The notes beneath the pieces were generated by a model. That model was not told the DNA's origin. It ran no database searches and was given only the letters and a program-made list of their open reading frames with translations. This document shows positions 33,779 through 45,689 of a stretch of DNA of 64,000 nucleotides, in pieces; the stretch's first letter is position 1, and each line of letters opens with the position of its first letter. A program made the translations under genes and the position numbers. The stretch covers positions 23,948,097 through 24,012,096 of the forward strand of contig CM073324.1 of NCBI GenBank assembly GCA_037043015.1, written 5' to 3'. This DNA comes from Bryum argenteum (lineage: Eukaryota; Streptophyta; Bryopsida; Bryales; Bryaceae).

Positions 33779-35212
33779 TCAGAAGCTCATCCGATACCTG
33801 GATACCGATATTTCCATTTCGTTTAATGTTTTCCACGAAATAAGAAACGTGTATTAGTCGGCGTGCTGGTTGGGTTGCTGCAGGGTGCTTTATCAGCTCA
33901 CTCCAATCGAGCAGATCCGGTCCTTCTTTCTATACACGTGCACTCCGATATCACGTTCCGATGTAATCGAAGAGTACTGGATATCGGAGGCCTCACGAGC
34001 TCCTCATCGTCCAAACATAAAGCGTGGTCAAGGAGAAAGTCACAAAATTGCTGACACTCAATTCAACGAAGTTCGACATCTTCCGATGAGCTTCCGACCG
34101 TCAGGTATTACTCCGATTGCATGAGGAATGAGAAAGGTTCGTGAAATTTCTGTTTCTCATTCTGAAAGTTTCACAGGTCTAAATGATTCTTTTTCCTTTC
34201 ATATGCATATTGAGCAGTTTTCCTTTCATGATGTAGGTAAATTTCAGAAAATTGAGGGTAGTTTGAGTAGAACTATAAAATGGATACAGTAATAACAGTA
34301 TATCTATATTACATTTTTCAGAAAATTGGGCTACAATGTTGAGTCTTGGGAAGGCACTCTTTCAAGCTCAGTATGGTGGGCCTTCTGGTGAGCGTGGCCG
34401 TAGATGACGAAACAGAGGCCCCATAGCCTATCGGAGGCTTTACTCTTTTCAACTCACAGAAGATAACAAAAAGATACACTTTACAGAGGATGACGAACTG
34501 TGCATGAAACAACAGATTCTTGTGCTGGAGTCCAAGGTTGGTGTGCTCCTCCGCTGATGGCTTCAACATCCAGTTTCTTTCAAAGAACAAACTACTACTT
34601 AATCACTTTGTCACCCTCACCACTGAGATAATTCGCCATGACTTGAGAAAGCAGCCATTCATGATTGCAGGGACAAGTTTTCAGCTCCTAAAACCGACTC
34701 GAGTTCACAGTTTCACTCTTGTCGATGATAATAAAGAGGTCAAGACTCGCTCTAGAACAATCTTGCAAAAACCAGATCGCATCGTCTATTGAACTTTCAT
34801 TGTCAGAGACTTTAGTGCCTCTTTCCAGGAGCGAACAAGAAGTTGTGACCTAGCTATGGTGAGCAGAGCTCCTGCTAAGAACTCCGCCCCAACTAATCTA
34901 CAGCTACTTAGAAGCTCCAGCTACAACTAGTAATTAAAAGACAAGTCGACTTGATAATCTGCATTGCGATGACTCACTTTGTGCAAATTCCTGCAACAAA
35001 GCTAATTCAACCAGAACGAGACATTACTATGTGTAGCAGGGGATGATACGCCGAGGAAGTGACAAATCAGCTATGGTCAATACATCGATATTGAACAACA
35101 GTTCAACTTCTTTCAGAAATCACGCCTCTCAGTGAAAGAGATTCCAGCAGTTCAGCCCTCTCCTTCCTCGTCAACCCCACTGCCAGCTTCCTCATTCGTC
35201 GTCCTCGACTTC

Positions 35213-35404
35213 CTAGTCTTCGATCCAGACGTTCACGTCGAGTAACTCAGCATCACTAACTGTGAGACGCGCGTCCAGCTCGACGAACTCCTCGATACTC
35301 TCTCCTTCCTCTTCGACATCAATCCAGACGCCTATGTTGCGTAACTCGGCATCATTCAATGTTAGAGGTGCGAACAACTCGATGAAGTCCTTGATGGGGT
35401 CCAT
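35213..35404 (-). CDS. Gene E: two-module VWI protein
   Basis: A 63-residue protein starting MDPIKDFIEL, with NDAELRNIGVWID (module 1), linker VEEEGES, and SDAELLDVNVWIED ending at the stop. It differs from gene D at about ten positions without any frameshift, which suggests that the frame is maintained. It has a good TATA box (TATATAT, 35565-35571) about 161 bp upstream of the ATG. As in D, potential acidic codons follow the stop. Function unknown; no known domain recognised. Confidence 0.58.
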   Translation of the reverse strand: MDPIKDFIELFAPLTLNDAELRNIGVWIDVEEEGESIEEFVELDARLTVSDAELLDVNVWIED

Positions 35405-35564
35405 GAATCTGTAGTACTGAAGATTGAAAGTAACGGAAGAGAGAAACTTGACAAGAAGTGTATGATCGATCGAGCAACCTCTGAAGTTCTAGGCCTCGTA
35501 TTGCTATCGAAGTGAACAAGACGCTGAACAAATAGAATGGACGAAAAGGCTGAGCCATTTGAAA

Positions 35565-35571
35565 TATATAT
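35565..35571 (-). promoter_or_regulatory. TATA box of gene E
   Basis: GCATATATATTTC on the minus strand, about 161 bp before the ATG, the same spacing as in genes A and B. Further upstream (35600-35700) are TCGGAGCC and CATCG-type repeats. Confidence 0.5.
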
Positions 35572-36414
35572 GCCGAGGTCACCAGGAGTTGAAGTTCAAG
35601 TCCGACATCGAATGGTCATCGAATGGGTCTGGTACTACCAAGCATGCGTAGTTTGAGTTCGATACTTGTCCATCGAACGGCTCCGATACGTCTAAGCATG
35701 TTTTAAGAGCTGCCAGGGCCGTGGCTTTCCGGCTTCGACTCCATTCCGATATTCTACCAGATTTTCGGCAAGCAGGTCTACCTAGCCATGCTGTGAGCTT
35801 CATTTGTAAATTTCTATGAACGTGCTATTGGAGTTGTCTCAAGGAATTCGGGTGCAGGAGGTTTCAAACAATTTCCTTCAGATATGGATACATCCACTGG
35901 GGAGGATTGGTTGAGGAGCACGTGGATTTTAAGCTTAATTGGCAGTGCGATCCGATAAATGAAGCTATTCCGATGTTAGTCGGCGGGTGGGCCAGTCCGT
36001 GCGACCAGTTCCAATCCCAAAGACTACTGTAGTCATCTCCGATATAGCAAGCTATTCCGATGTCGGTCAGTCGACGGGTGGGCCAGTCCTTGCGATCAGT
36101 TCCAATCCCAAAGACTAGACATCTCCATTTGAAGAGTCTGCTTCTTACAAACTCCAAATCGTATTCAAAACTGAGTTTGTTTCTTGAGAGATTGCCATTG
36201 AAATTATGAAAAAAGAAGATGGGAAGATTGGGACTGAAACGAAAAGATAGGTAGTCAAATGAGGTTTTCTACTGAATCAAAACTTTAGTAAGCAAAGCCT
36301 TGCACATCATTCTATTATCGTTATTTAATATATTCAGCATTATTGAAGTTTCTGCGATTTGATAATGTTGAATACAATTAAATCGCAGAAACTGAAATTT
36401 CTGCGATAATCAAG

Positions 36415-36790
36415 TGTCAAGCAGGACAAAGCGGCGTGGACTTGGCAGATTGTGCACCTGTCTAGCAGCTCAGTTGATTTTCCGGCTCATGACCTTATAC
36501 CCAGTTCTCCCTAGTACTCTATTCTCCGATATCATGTTCTAATCTACTATGCGAACATATCAAGGTGGTTACTCATGCATGTCAGAAGAGACATAAAAGT
36601 GGAACATGCTGGTAACATAAACGAGGTGTGACTGCATCATTCTCATCATGGCCATCTCAAGAATAAGATATATGCTCAACAGATTCTTGTCCCAAGTTGC
36701 CCTTTAACTCTTCTAAGTCCTGTAAGCAATCAAGTCTGGTCTGTGATTTTCAGCTCTAAGATCTTTTGATAAGAGTCTGAATCATTAAAA
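36415..36790. repeat. Dispersed segment, copy flanking DUF247 on the left
   Basis: Direct repeat of 45690-46040: shared words include GGCGTGGACTTGGCAGATTG/GGCTTGGACTTGGCAGATTG, CTCCGATATCATGTTCTAAT and TCTGTGATTTTCA. A third, more diverged copy lies at 28261-28760. Confidence 0.75.
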
Positions 36791-37534
36791 AGACGATGAC
36801 ACCAAAAGCACATCGCGAGCGGATTGAATGATTGGCATATTTCCCGAAGCTCATAACCTTGAGCGGGCTTTTCTCAATGGTCAGTGATCTAAGATTTCCT
36901 AACTTGGTATTAGCAACGCAACTGGATTCACAAGAGCGCATGCTGTTTTCAAAATTCCTTATACTTTAGGAGATATTGAAAGTCAAAGTTTGAAAATACC
37001 ATTTGAAACTTGCCTAAAACTTTGATATATGATTGTGAAGAGTCAGATTGTATCAAGTTTTCTAACAAAAATAGTTTCTTTGCCACTCAAAAGTATGGAA
37101 ACCCTTTTAACAGCAAGGAAAAATAACTATTTCTCCAACTTTGAACATTATGATCTCACAATTGATAAGGAATTTGAAAATGAGATTTAATATGGATATA
37201 CAAATACAAGTTAAGTACTAGATCCTATAGTTACATACTTAAAAATACATCGGCATTTGAAAATTTTCACCTTTCATCAAAAGAGGGTGGTTTTTTCCAA
37301 TTTCGAGACTTTCTCAAAGTTTTGAGGCTACTCGACTTCAGGGGTCAAGCAAAACATGAGTAGACATGTAGGTTGCCTACTATTTAGCTGACGAGACACC
37401 ACGCACATCACACACAAAATTCACATATCTTACTTAGGACATATTACCAATTGCTAACCTTGTATGAGCATATTAATATAATTTTATTTACATGTACATG
37501 TGTACAACATATTACCACTAAGGAACAAGAACCC
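36791..37534. other. 3' flank of the DUF247 gene
   Basis: AT-rich, no second gene. It would contain the 3' untranslated region of the DUF247 gene on the minus strand. Confidence 0.5.
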
Positions 37535-39307
37535 TCATGGTTTTCTAAAATGTGGTCTCATTCTATCACTACCTATATCATCCGCATATGTTTGAATCAA
37601 TGTGGAAGCTACAAGTAAGAAGGCTGCAAATATTGGCAATATCAACCAAGGTTTACTACAATAGCGTGTCTTGAACTCCCTGTATAACTTTGATAGTCTT
37701 TGATCACAACTCTTTCTAATCTCTCTTTTCATGTCATTGTGTATTTTAGATGAATTTTGTTCATTAAGACCTTGATCCACAAGTTTCCACATGTCAAGTG
37801 TTCTACTTCCACACCCATTATGAATTACACCACAATGGGTCAAGTATTCCATATCCTCAGAGGTGTCAACTAGATCCACCATGAGAAATATGTAATCACG
37901 AAACATTCTATTACCTACCTTCACATGATATTCCTCATATCGTGCCATGTTACGGATCATTGCAGTTGTTCGACCATATATCCTCATCTTGGGCAAAATT
38001 AAAAGTTCGGTCGCCTTATTGTAGGACATGTTGCACAATGGTCCTCCTACTCCCTTAATCTTCACACCTGCATCTTTCAACCTCATTGCCGATGGAATAT
38101 GAATATACTCCTCTTCTGTGTCAATCTCCCGTCCTAATCCATTCTTTCCACACATAACTTTATAGGCTGCATCTAGAATGTGATGACTTTCTAATAATTG
38201 TAGATCGAAATTATCATCTGCATAAAACTCATCAGAGACTGTCATAAATATATGAAGTGCAGCAAACACAGCAGCCTTCATCCAGTTCTCAAGATAAGAA
38301 TCGGCCTCCGATTGCTCACCGCTCCAGTCGGGTTGAGGACCACTTCCATAGCCCGGATTTAGAAAACTTACAATGTGCATGGTTGCACGCTTAATAAGAT
38401 CGAATGGGATTTGATTCTCTACTTTAGAGAGATCACAATTGAAAAATTCCTTGCACTTCGAAATATTCGAAAGGAATGCGATGTTCAATTCTTCTTTCAA
38501 AGGATCGTGATACCTCCACAGAGTCTTAAATGGCTCATTTAAATGAAGCAGGTCTATTCTCAGTGCAATGAAAAGGGCGTCGAATGCCAAAAGCTGCTTA
38601 ACATCCTCTTCCTTCAATTGGGTAGACTTCTCATTCAACCCATAGCATGCCAACATCTTTTTGGGTTCAGGAACAACATCGTCACAAAATTTTACCCATT
38701 TCTGTTCCTCATCCAATCTCAACAAGAAAGGGACACAAAGCTTCAAAGCTTCTGAGCCTGACACCGTATCAACACTTTTCAGGTTGTGGAGTCCAAATCG
38801 CCATTCCAGGGGCGTAAACATTTCGGGAGGTTGGCGGTCCTGCTCTGTCAATTTCGATATCTGAAACCCATCTGTTTCGCACTGCAGTTGTTCTACTGCA
38901 ATGCGGATTCTGTGCTCCACTTTCTCTCTCCAGATTACATGTTCTTGTTGTCGCCCTACATCAAGAGCCTGCCGAATTAGTCTCTGTCCTCACAGTCTCC
39001 CGAAGTCTTGATATCTATGCAAGTATCAAGGTGGTAAAGAAGTCTGACACTATTCATGAATTACATTTGTTTATGAGCATTCATTTGTTCTCTGAAATTC
39101 TTGAGAAGAACTCTTCATAGGGAACCTTGACCCTATTTATGTTTCTATGGCAAACTTTTTTAATTCCATTGAACTACTAATTGGAATAAGACGTTAATTA
39201 CACTAATCACTGTGAACTTTCAAACAATGCATGAGGATTTTACAAGGGTGAGAAAAACTCGGAGAGGTGAATAGGCGCTCACCATCGCCTGATGTGCTGG
39301 CGGCCAT
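37535..39307 (-). CDS. DUF247 (UPF0481) family membrane-anchored protein, 2 exons
   Basis: Exon 1 is 39307-39283 (ATG in MAASTSGD, then G at a GTGAGC donor) and exon 2 is 38955-37535 after a TTGATGTAG acceptor. The phases join correctly and give 481 residues, close to the usual 400-550 of the family. The frame on its own would start only with GTG. Family features seen: VENQIPFDLI, SAMRLKDAGVKI, YGRTTAMIRNMARYEEY, the MFRDYIFLMVDLVDTSEDMEYL block and the HCGVIHNGCG motif. One C-terminal membrane helix follows (PWLILPIFAAFLLVASTLI), with a short tail. DUF247 proteins are plant-specific and mostly uncharacterised; some act in grass self-incompatibility. The usual N-terminal motif about an Ile-x-Arg-Val-Pro start is only weakly present (VIWREK). 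A TATA box lies upstream. Confidence 0.85.
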
Positions 39308-39364
39308 TGCTGGTATATGGAGTTCGCTGAAAGACTCCGATGTATAGGATACTCAAACGGAGTG

Positions 39365-39370
39365 TATATA
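39365..39370 (-). promoter_or_regulatory. TATA box of the DUF247 gene
   Basis: AATATATACACT on the minus strand about 58 bp before the ATG at 39307, a distance that would leave a short 5' leader. A CATCGGAGT word lies between TATA and ATG. Confidence 0.5.
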
Positions 39371-39372
39371 TT

Positions 39373-40230
39373 TCAAAACGGAGGATTTATCAAGATACAC
39401 CACTTCTGATAAGTTGAAATTCTCTACTTCAAACTCCCAAGTTGTAGTACTTGGTTCGGTAAGTGTAAAACGAAAGCCTCGATATCGGATAATAAGAGTT
39501 GATCACCTGGTTTCAAAAAGGAAGTCAGTGCATCAAGACACGATAAAATTGCTACGATCCAAGCCAACCACCGACTCATACCACACCGACTTTGAAAACA
39601 TGCCGGATCTGGAATGCAGTACATTTACACCTTCAGACACTACAGTAGATTGGAGGACTCCATTATGAAGGCACTATTCTAGGTATCATACAACCATGTT
39701 GCCACAATTTCTAGTATCACCAATGTTTCAGGATTGCAGTCCCCAGAATCGTAGCCTCGCTCACATGTATATGGTCTGTTATCACTGATCTCTAACCTCC
39801 CTGAAGGTGTCATTTGAGCTTACTAACATACCTGGTTCTTGCAAGGTCGACGGATAAAGCTGAGCACCTCGGTAATTAGCGGGCGTTTCAGTTCCACAAC
39901 CGAAATTCCGCAACTGGCAGAACTCCAACCTTCTCGATAAAGCGCAACAATAAACGGAGCAGAAGACTCTAGCACACGTCCGGCAATTCCCAAAGCGCAA
40001 GAAGGAAAGGAGTATGGAGCGACAGCGGAGTAAGAACTTTTATAATGGGGGTGGGTGGACCCAGTTGTTGACAGAAATCGGTAGGATTCCTTACAACCAG
40101 TAGCATCGCATTCCGAACCATGTCCACGAGATTCCGGACAGCAAACACGGCATTCAGAATAACTGGGTGTCGAAGCCAGTCGAATTGCATTTCGTAGATA
40201 ACTGATCTACGCAACCTGACTGGGGAAGAA
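39373..40230. other. Intergenic, no assigned gene
   Basis: Open frames on both strands (39414-39668 plus, 40000-39782 minus) have no recognisable product. The minus frame of 40388-39969 runs into the Copia LTR and shows short internal repetition (the GAATGC/CGGAAT words), without a known domain. Confidence 0.4.
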
Positions 40231-40235
40231 CTATT

Positions 40236-40493
40236 TGTTGTTGTTGTAACTGCCAAAGCGACTAACTTAGAAAAGTTGTCTCGGCAGTCAGTAGGAAAAG
40301 TTGTCTCGGCAAATGATCGATTAGAAACATGATATCCGCAGAACTTCAGCCGAATAGTCATTCCTATTAAGAAAGTACAGAGTGGCATACTCTAGCTAAT
40401 CCCAACATGGTGGGGCCTCGGCCATGGGTATATAAGGATTAGCTAGCCTCACTTTGAAATCATCTGTTTTATCTAATATATCGATTCTCTACA
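40236..40493 (+). repeat. 5' LTR of Copia 2
   Basis: 258 bp, starting TGTTGTTGTTGTAACTGCC and ending TTCTCTACA. It contains a TATATAAGG promoter box (about 40428) and internal repeats of AAAAGTTGTCTCGGCA. Confidence 0.95.
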
Positions 40494-40619
40494 TGGTATC
40501 GAGCCCGGTTGTAAGAGTCCAGCTTTGCTTCACTATCACGAGAATAGTCCAAGGAGTCTGCAGTGTTTAGACAAGAGAAATAGTTCAAGTGGTGAGAGAG
40601 TCTAGAGCAAAGTTGAGAT

Positions 40620-43600
40620 GGCTTTCAGGATTCCTCTTTGGGAGATGCTTCTAAACTAGAAGGGAACCCAAACTATAGCGTTTGGAGTTTCAAGATTAGA
40701 AACATGATGTATAGAGAGGATACCGGAAGCTTGTAGAACCTCCAAAGCAGTACACGATAGCTCCCATCGATCCAAATTAAAATTGCGGCTTTTCAATCGA
40801 GAAAAAATAAAGCGTTGACAATGATAGCTCTTTCCGTTCATGACAACGTCACACCGCATATAGTCAATATCACCGAACCAGATGAGTGTTGGGCCGTTTT
40901 GAAAAACCTATATGCTAGCAATATTAACTCCAGAAAGCTCATGTTACGCAGGAAACTGGCCAACCTTAAGATGGAGGAAGGCACATCGATGTCAAGTTTT
41001 TTGCAGGTCCTAAAGGAGCTGATCAACGAATTTGCGTGCATCGGTCAGAACATTTGTGACTCAGAAATTGTTGAGCACGTGCTCATGGCACTCCCGGAGT
41101 GTTACGAAGGTCTTGTCAATACCCTCATGTATCGACCTGCGCTTCCTACCGTAGCAGAACTCATGACTATTCTCATGCAAGACGAACTTCGACGCGAGAT
41201 AAAAGGCAAGCGCAACAACGGAGAAGTACTCCTCGTCAAAGGAGGAACAAAGAAGAACTTTGCCAACAAAAGAGAAGATGGACGACCCAAACAGAAGAAA
41301 GTCGGCAGCGAGTGTCATTTCTGCGGCAGCAAAGAGCATTGGATGCGAGCATGCCCAGAACTAGCTGCTGAGCTCAAGAAGCGGAAGGCGGAGAGATCAA
41401 CGGTAAACTTAATCGATAACTTCGAAGGCGAGGATATCGACTCCGGCGACTCAGAGACCGAACTTGCAGTTAACTGCACCGAAGTGCATCTTGCAAATGG
41501 AAACGGACACCACACAAGCAGTGACTGGTACTTAGATAGTGGGGCCACGAAGCACGTAAGAGGCCTGAAGGACGCCTTAGAAACCTTAGAATTCGGTAGT
41601 CAATCAAAAGTGAGCACAGCCGGAGGCGAAACGCTCAACGTAGCAGGCGAAGGAGAAGTGGAATTTTCCACTAGCTCTGGAAAAATAAAATTTGATAACA
41701 CTTTGTACGTGCCTGGCATTACCAAGAACTTGCTATCTGTAGGAACTATAGCTGATAGAAAGGAAAACTTCAAAATCCTTTTCGACTCTGGACAAGCGTG
41801 GATACTCAAAGATTTTCCAATCCCTAGAGATCATCAAGTAGTGGCTACAGGAAGACGCAACAAGCGAAATGGTCTCTACAGATTTCGATCATCAATACTA
41901 GAATCTTCTGTGAACAACGTCATCAACCGTGAAGGTGACTCTTCAAGAGATTCCATGATCCTATGGCACAAGAGACTAGGCCACGCAAACATAAAGACAA
42001 TCTTTTTCATGGCCCAAAAGGCCAAAGCAGTAGGTCTACCACTTTTCAAACTCTCAAGTTTTGTATGCCAGGCTTGTCAATTGGGCAAACAATGACGAAC
42101 ACGAATACCTACGGGAGCATCTCGGCAGAGTGCCACAACCTCAACAAGTGCGTGCGCAAGCAGGGCCTCTTTGCCGTCACCACCTCAAGTCACTGTAGCC
42201 GACACAGCTCGACGTGCCACCACACCACTTGCCCTTCTACATTCGGATCTTTGCGGCCCACTTGCTGTTCCCTCACCGTCAGGCTCCAGGTATATCCTTA
42301 CAATTACCGATGACTTCAGCAGATATACTTGGATCTACTTTCTCAAGAAGAAAAGCGACACCTTGTCTAGATTTCTGTCTTTCAAAACCATGATAGAGCT
42401 GCAGGAAGGTTTCAAGATCAAAGCCATACGCTCTGACAGGGGAGGTGAGTACACAGCCTTAAGCTTTGCAAAATTCTGTGAAGATTCCGGAATTGTGAGG
42501 CAGTTCACTCAGTCCTATACGCCACACCAAAACGGAGTGGCTGAACGTAAGAACAGGAGCTTACTGGAAAAGGCTAGGAGCATGGCGTTTGACAGCCATC
42601 TTCCCGTTCATCTTTGGACCGAGGCTGTCTCAACTGCAAATTACTTAATCAATCGAACGGCAACAAGAGCAAATGGAGGTGCTTCACCATATGAGCAGCT
42701 GACAAGCTCGAAGCCTTCACTATCCCACCTCAAGGTATTCGGGTGCCGCACGTTTGTCCTGGACACATTACCGACCCGCAAGAAATGGGCACCACGTGCT
42801 ACTGCATGCATTTTCTTGGGATATGATCATGAATCGAAAGGTTTCCGCAACTACCATCAGAGTACTGGAAGGATTCTTATTTCCAAAGATGTAAAATTTG
42901 ACGAATCTTGCTTTCCGCTCATGAGCAACGCTGCAGACCAACCCACGCCCGAGACGCATCCTGACTGGTTCTCCTTCGACATCACTAGCTCTTTTGACTC
43001 ATCGGATCCCTCAACGTCCACTCCACAATTTGTCCCTGCTCAGCTCGAACTCACACGTGACCAGGTCTCAACTCCTGCACTAGCTTTTGATCCTGATCCA
43101 GAAGCTGCCGAACCATCTTCCAGCCACACCAACGAGTCTGCATCACCTGCATCACCAAGTCTCAGGTTCACCACTCACGTTCCTATTCAGGAAGACAATT
43201 TTTCTATTGACCTCCCGGTGCTTCCGGATGTTTCCTCTCATGCCCAGCTTCCTTTGCACACGTATCACCGGCGCCCAAGGCCTACTGAACGTGCATCAGA
43301 AGTTCCAACACGCAGCGGCCGTATCAGTCGAGTTCCATCTCGATTCCAGGATTTTCAACTCAACGAAGCTGAAGTCATCCCGACTGTCAACCTGCCAACT
43401 ACGGTCCATGAAGCACTTGATCATCCTGGCTGGAGAACCGCAATGGAAAACGAGTTGGCCTCCATTCACAAGAATGGCACATGGAATCTCGTACCCCTCC
43501 CACCTCATTGCAAGGTCATATCTACAAAATGGGTTTACCGCATCAAAACGAATGCAGATGGCTCCATCGACAAGCTTAAGGCACGCCTAGTAGCCAAGGG

Positions 43601-44948
43601 CTTTCAGCAGAAGGAGGGACAAGATTACTCAGAAACATTTGCTCCTGTTGTTAAATGGAATACATTACGCAGCCTGGTTTCCGTTGCCGGTCATCACGGT
43701 TGGCAAATCTTTCATCTCGATGTCAAGACTGCTTTCCTTAACGGCACCATCGAGGAGGATCTCTACGTCTCTCCACCTCCCGGTTTTGAACCTGCAACCG
43801 GATCCTATGCTTGCAAACTGAACAAAGCTTTATACGACCTCAAGCAGGCGCCGAGAGCTTGGTACAACACGGTGGACTCGTATTTGCTCAGGCAGGGTCT
43901 CAAAAAATCAACGGCAGACTCCAATCTGTATTATCACAATCGACAAGGTAAACTCACCCTGCTTATCCTATATGTCGATGATGTATACCTCACTGGAGAT
44001 GATGCTGACCACATCAACTTCATTCGAATGGAAATCAAAAAGAAATTTGACATGACAGACCTGGGTTTACTATCTTACTCCCTTGGACTTGAGTTTCTGT
44101 TCCTCCCCGAAGGCATCGTCATCACACAAGGGCATTACGTCCAAAGCATGTTGGCTGAATTTGGGCTTAGTGACTGCCGATCCGTTCCTACACCGATGTT
44201 GGAGAAACTCAAGCTTCAGCCTGATATGGAAGCACCATCGGCTGATGTTGCTCGCTACCAAAGCATGGTCGGTAAGCTCATTTTCTTGACTCACACCCGC
44301 CCCGACATATCGTATGCCGTGAGCATCGTAAGTCGGTTCATGACCTCACCGCAGGAACCTCATGCGCAAGCTGTGAAGCACATTTATTGTTACCTTCAAG
44401 GCACTATCGACTTTGCGCTCTTGTATCGGCGAGGGGAGGAAGAAAACCTTCACGGCTTTACAGACGCCGATTGGGCAGGTGACTCATACGACCGCAAATC
44501 AACAACTGGTTATATATTCATGTTGGGGAGCACACCAATTACTTGGAATAGCAAGAAGCAACCAACAGTGGCTTTGTCATCTACGGAGTCAGAATACATG
44601 GCGATTACAGAAGGAACAAAGGAAGCAGTGTGGCTGCGAAGACTCTTTGGAGAATTAGGAGTCCAAAACTTAGAAAAACCCACCACCTTGTATGGAGACA
44701 ATCAAGGGAGCCTTAACCTTGCACACAATCCAGTATACCATGGACGCACAAAGCACATAGAAGTCAAACATCACTTTATTAGATAGAAAGTCGCATCAGG
44801 TGAAATCAGCCTTGAATACATACCCACGAACGAGCAGTTGGCCGACATCCTGACAAAGGCTTTAGGTAGAACAGCATTTGAGAGGTTAAGAAGCCGACTA
44901 GGTCTAGTGAAAATCAATGATCGAAAACCTGGACCTTTACTTATTTGA
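40620..44948 (+). pseudogene. Copia 2 gag-pol frame with four in-frame stops
   Basis: One frame runs from about 40620 to a natural end at 44946-44948. It has stops at TAG 40734, TAG 40758, TGA 42093 and TAG 44784. Domains in order: gag (LEGNPNYSVW near 40660; long open part from 40815), zinc knuckle CHFCGSKEHWMRAC, protease DSGATKHV, pre-integrase HKRLGHANIK with CQACQLGK, integrase core (SDLCGP, RSDRGGEY, NGVAERKNR), RT with YVDDVYLTGDD, and RNase H (FTDADWAGD, SSTESEYMA, DNQGSLNLAHN). The 42093 stop falls between the integrase zinc-binding part and its core, not at a gag-pol boundary, so programmed readthrough is unlikely. The first ATG of the region (40618) is out of frame. Confidence 0.92.
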
Positions 44949-45255
44949 TAGGAGACTACAAAACTGCCACTTTCTCGAGCCTACAATAATCACGGCACAG
45001 GTCCAAGTATCTACACTTGCAGTTGGGCTAACTTCTTCATGATTGTCGTCAGCGAGTAGCTGGCTCTTCGAGAGAACAGACCAAATCCTTTCACAAGTCA
45101 GGAATCAAGATCCTAGTCTGCACGAATGGACGATTCTCCAGCAAATGTAGAAGAAGGATAAACGTCATCATCACAAGAGAATGTCTTCTCCAAAGCTCGT
45201 GTTTCTCCTGAAGCTGAAACGTTTCAACAATAGGAGAATTTGAAACGAGGGAGGG

Positions 45256-45507
45256 TGTTGTTGCTGTAACTGCCAAAGCGACTAACTTAGAAAAGCTGTC
45301 TCGGCAGTCAGTAGGAAAAGTTGTCTCGGCAGTCAGTTAGAAACAGTATCCGCAGTAACTAGCCGAATAGTCATTCCTATTAAGAAAGTACAGAGTGGCA
45401 TACTCTAGCTAATCCCAGCATGGTGGGGCCTCGGCCATGGGTATATAAGGATTAGCTAGCCTCACTTTGAAATCATCTGTTTCTGTCTAATATATCGATT
45501 CTCTACA
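45256..45507 (+). repeat. 3' LTR of Copia 2
   Basis: 252 bp, TGTTGTTGCTGTAACTGCC to TTCTCTACA, preceded by the polypurine tract. Confidence 0.95.
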
Positions 45508-45689
45508 CTATTTGCTCGTGGAACTCGGGTGTACAGTATCGACTGTACCCCACTAGGCCACGATTTCCATTGTGCCGACGTAGATTACTCCTCTTATTCA
45601 TGAGAAGGTGCGAACGGAGAAGTGCGTTACCGTGCATTACACGGTACTAACAGTTGCCAAATAGTGCCTTCAACTTTGACTAGGAAGAG

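Larger units (their letters stand above)
33312..36160. repeat. Duplicated cassette E
   Basis: Direct duplicate of cassette D with high similarity from TAGAATAGTGTATGGTTCCA (about 33316) to about 35840, then of the gene C flank (35860-36000 with 28030-28170). It is interrupted at 33383-33778 by a MITE. Positions 35990-36120 contain a further short tandem duplication (TCGGCGGGTGGGCCAGTCC and TCGACGGGTGGGCCAGTCC). Confidence 0.8.
40236..45507 (+). mobile_element. Copia element 2: full-length, mutated
   Basis: LTRs 40236-40493 and 45256-45507 are flanked by the 5-bp target duplication CTATT (40231-40235, 45508-45512). A tRNA-type primer site (TGGTATCGAGCCC, 40494-40506) and a polypurine tract (ACGAGGGAGGG, 45245-45255) are present. 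Gag, protease, integrase, RT and RNase H are in Copia order in a single frame with four stops. The LTRs differ by several substitutions and small indels (about 5%), so it is older than Copia 1. Confidence 0.95.

Noticed and set aside
29210-34104. Possible small plus-strand exon shared by cassettes D (29210-29332) and E (33978-34104), reading ISEASRAPHR
   Set aside because: A 4-bp difference changes the phase at the supposed donor (GGTATTAC), and cassette C lacks the donor and reads differently, so coding is not supported.
42093-42095. Programmed stop-codon readthrough in Copia 2
   Set aside because: The TGA lies within integrase rather than between gag and pol, and three other stops show the element is simply decayed.
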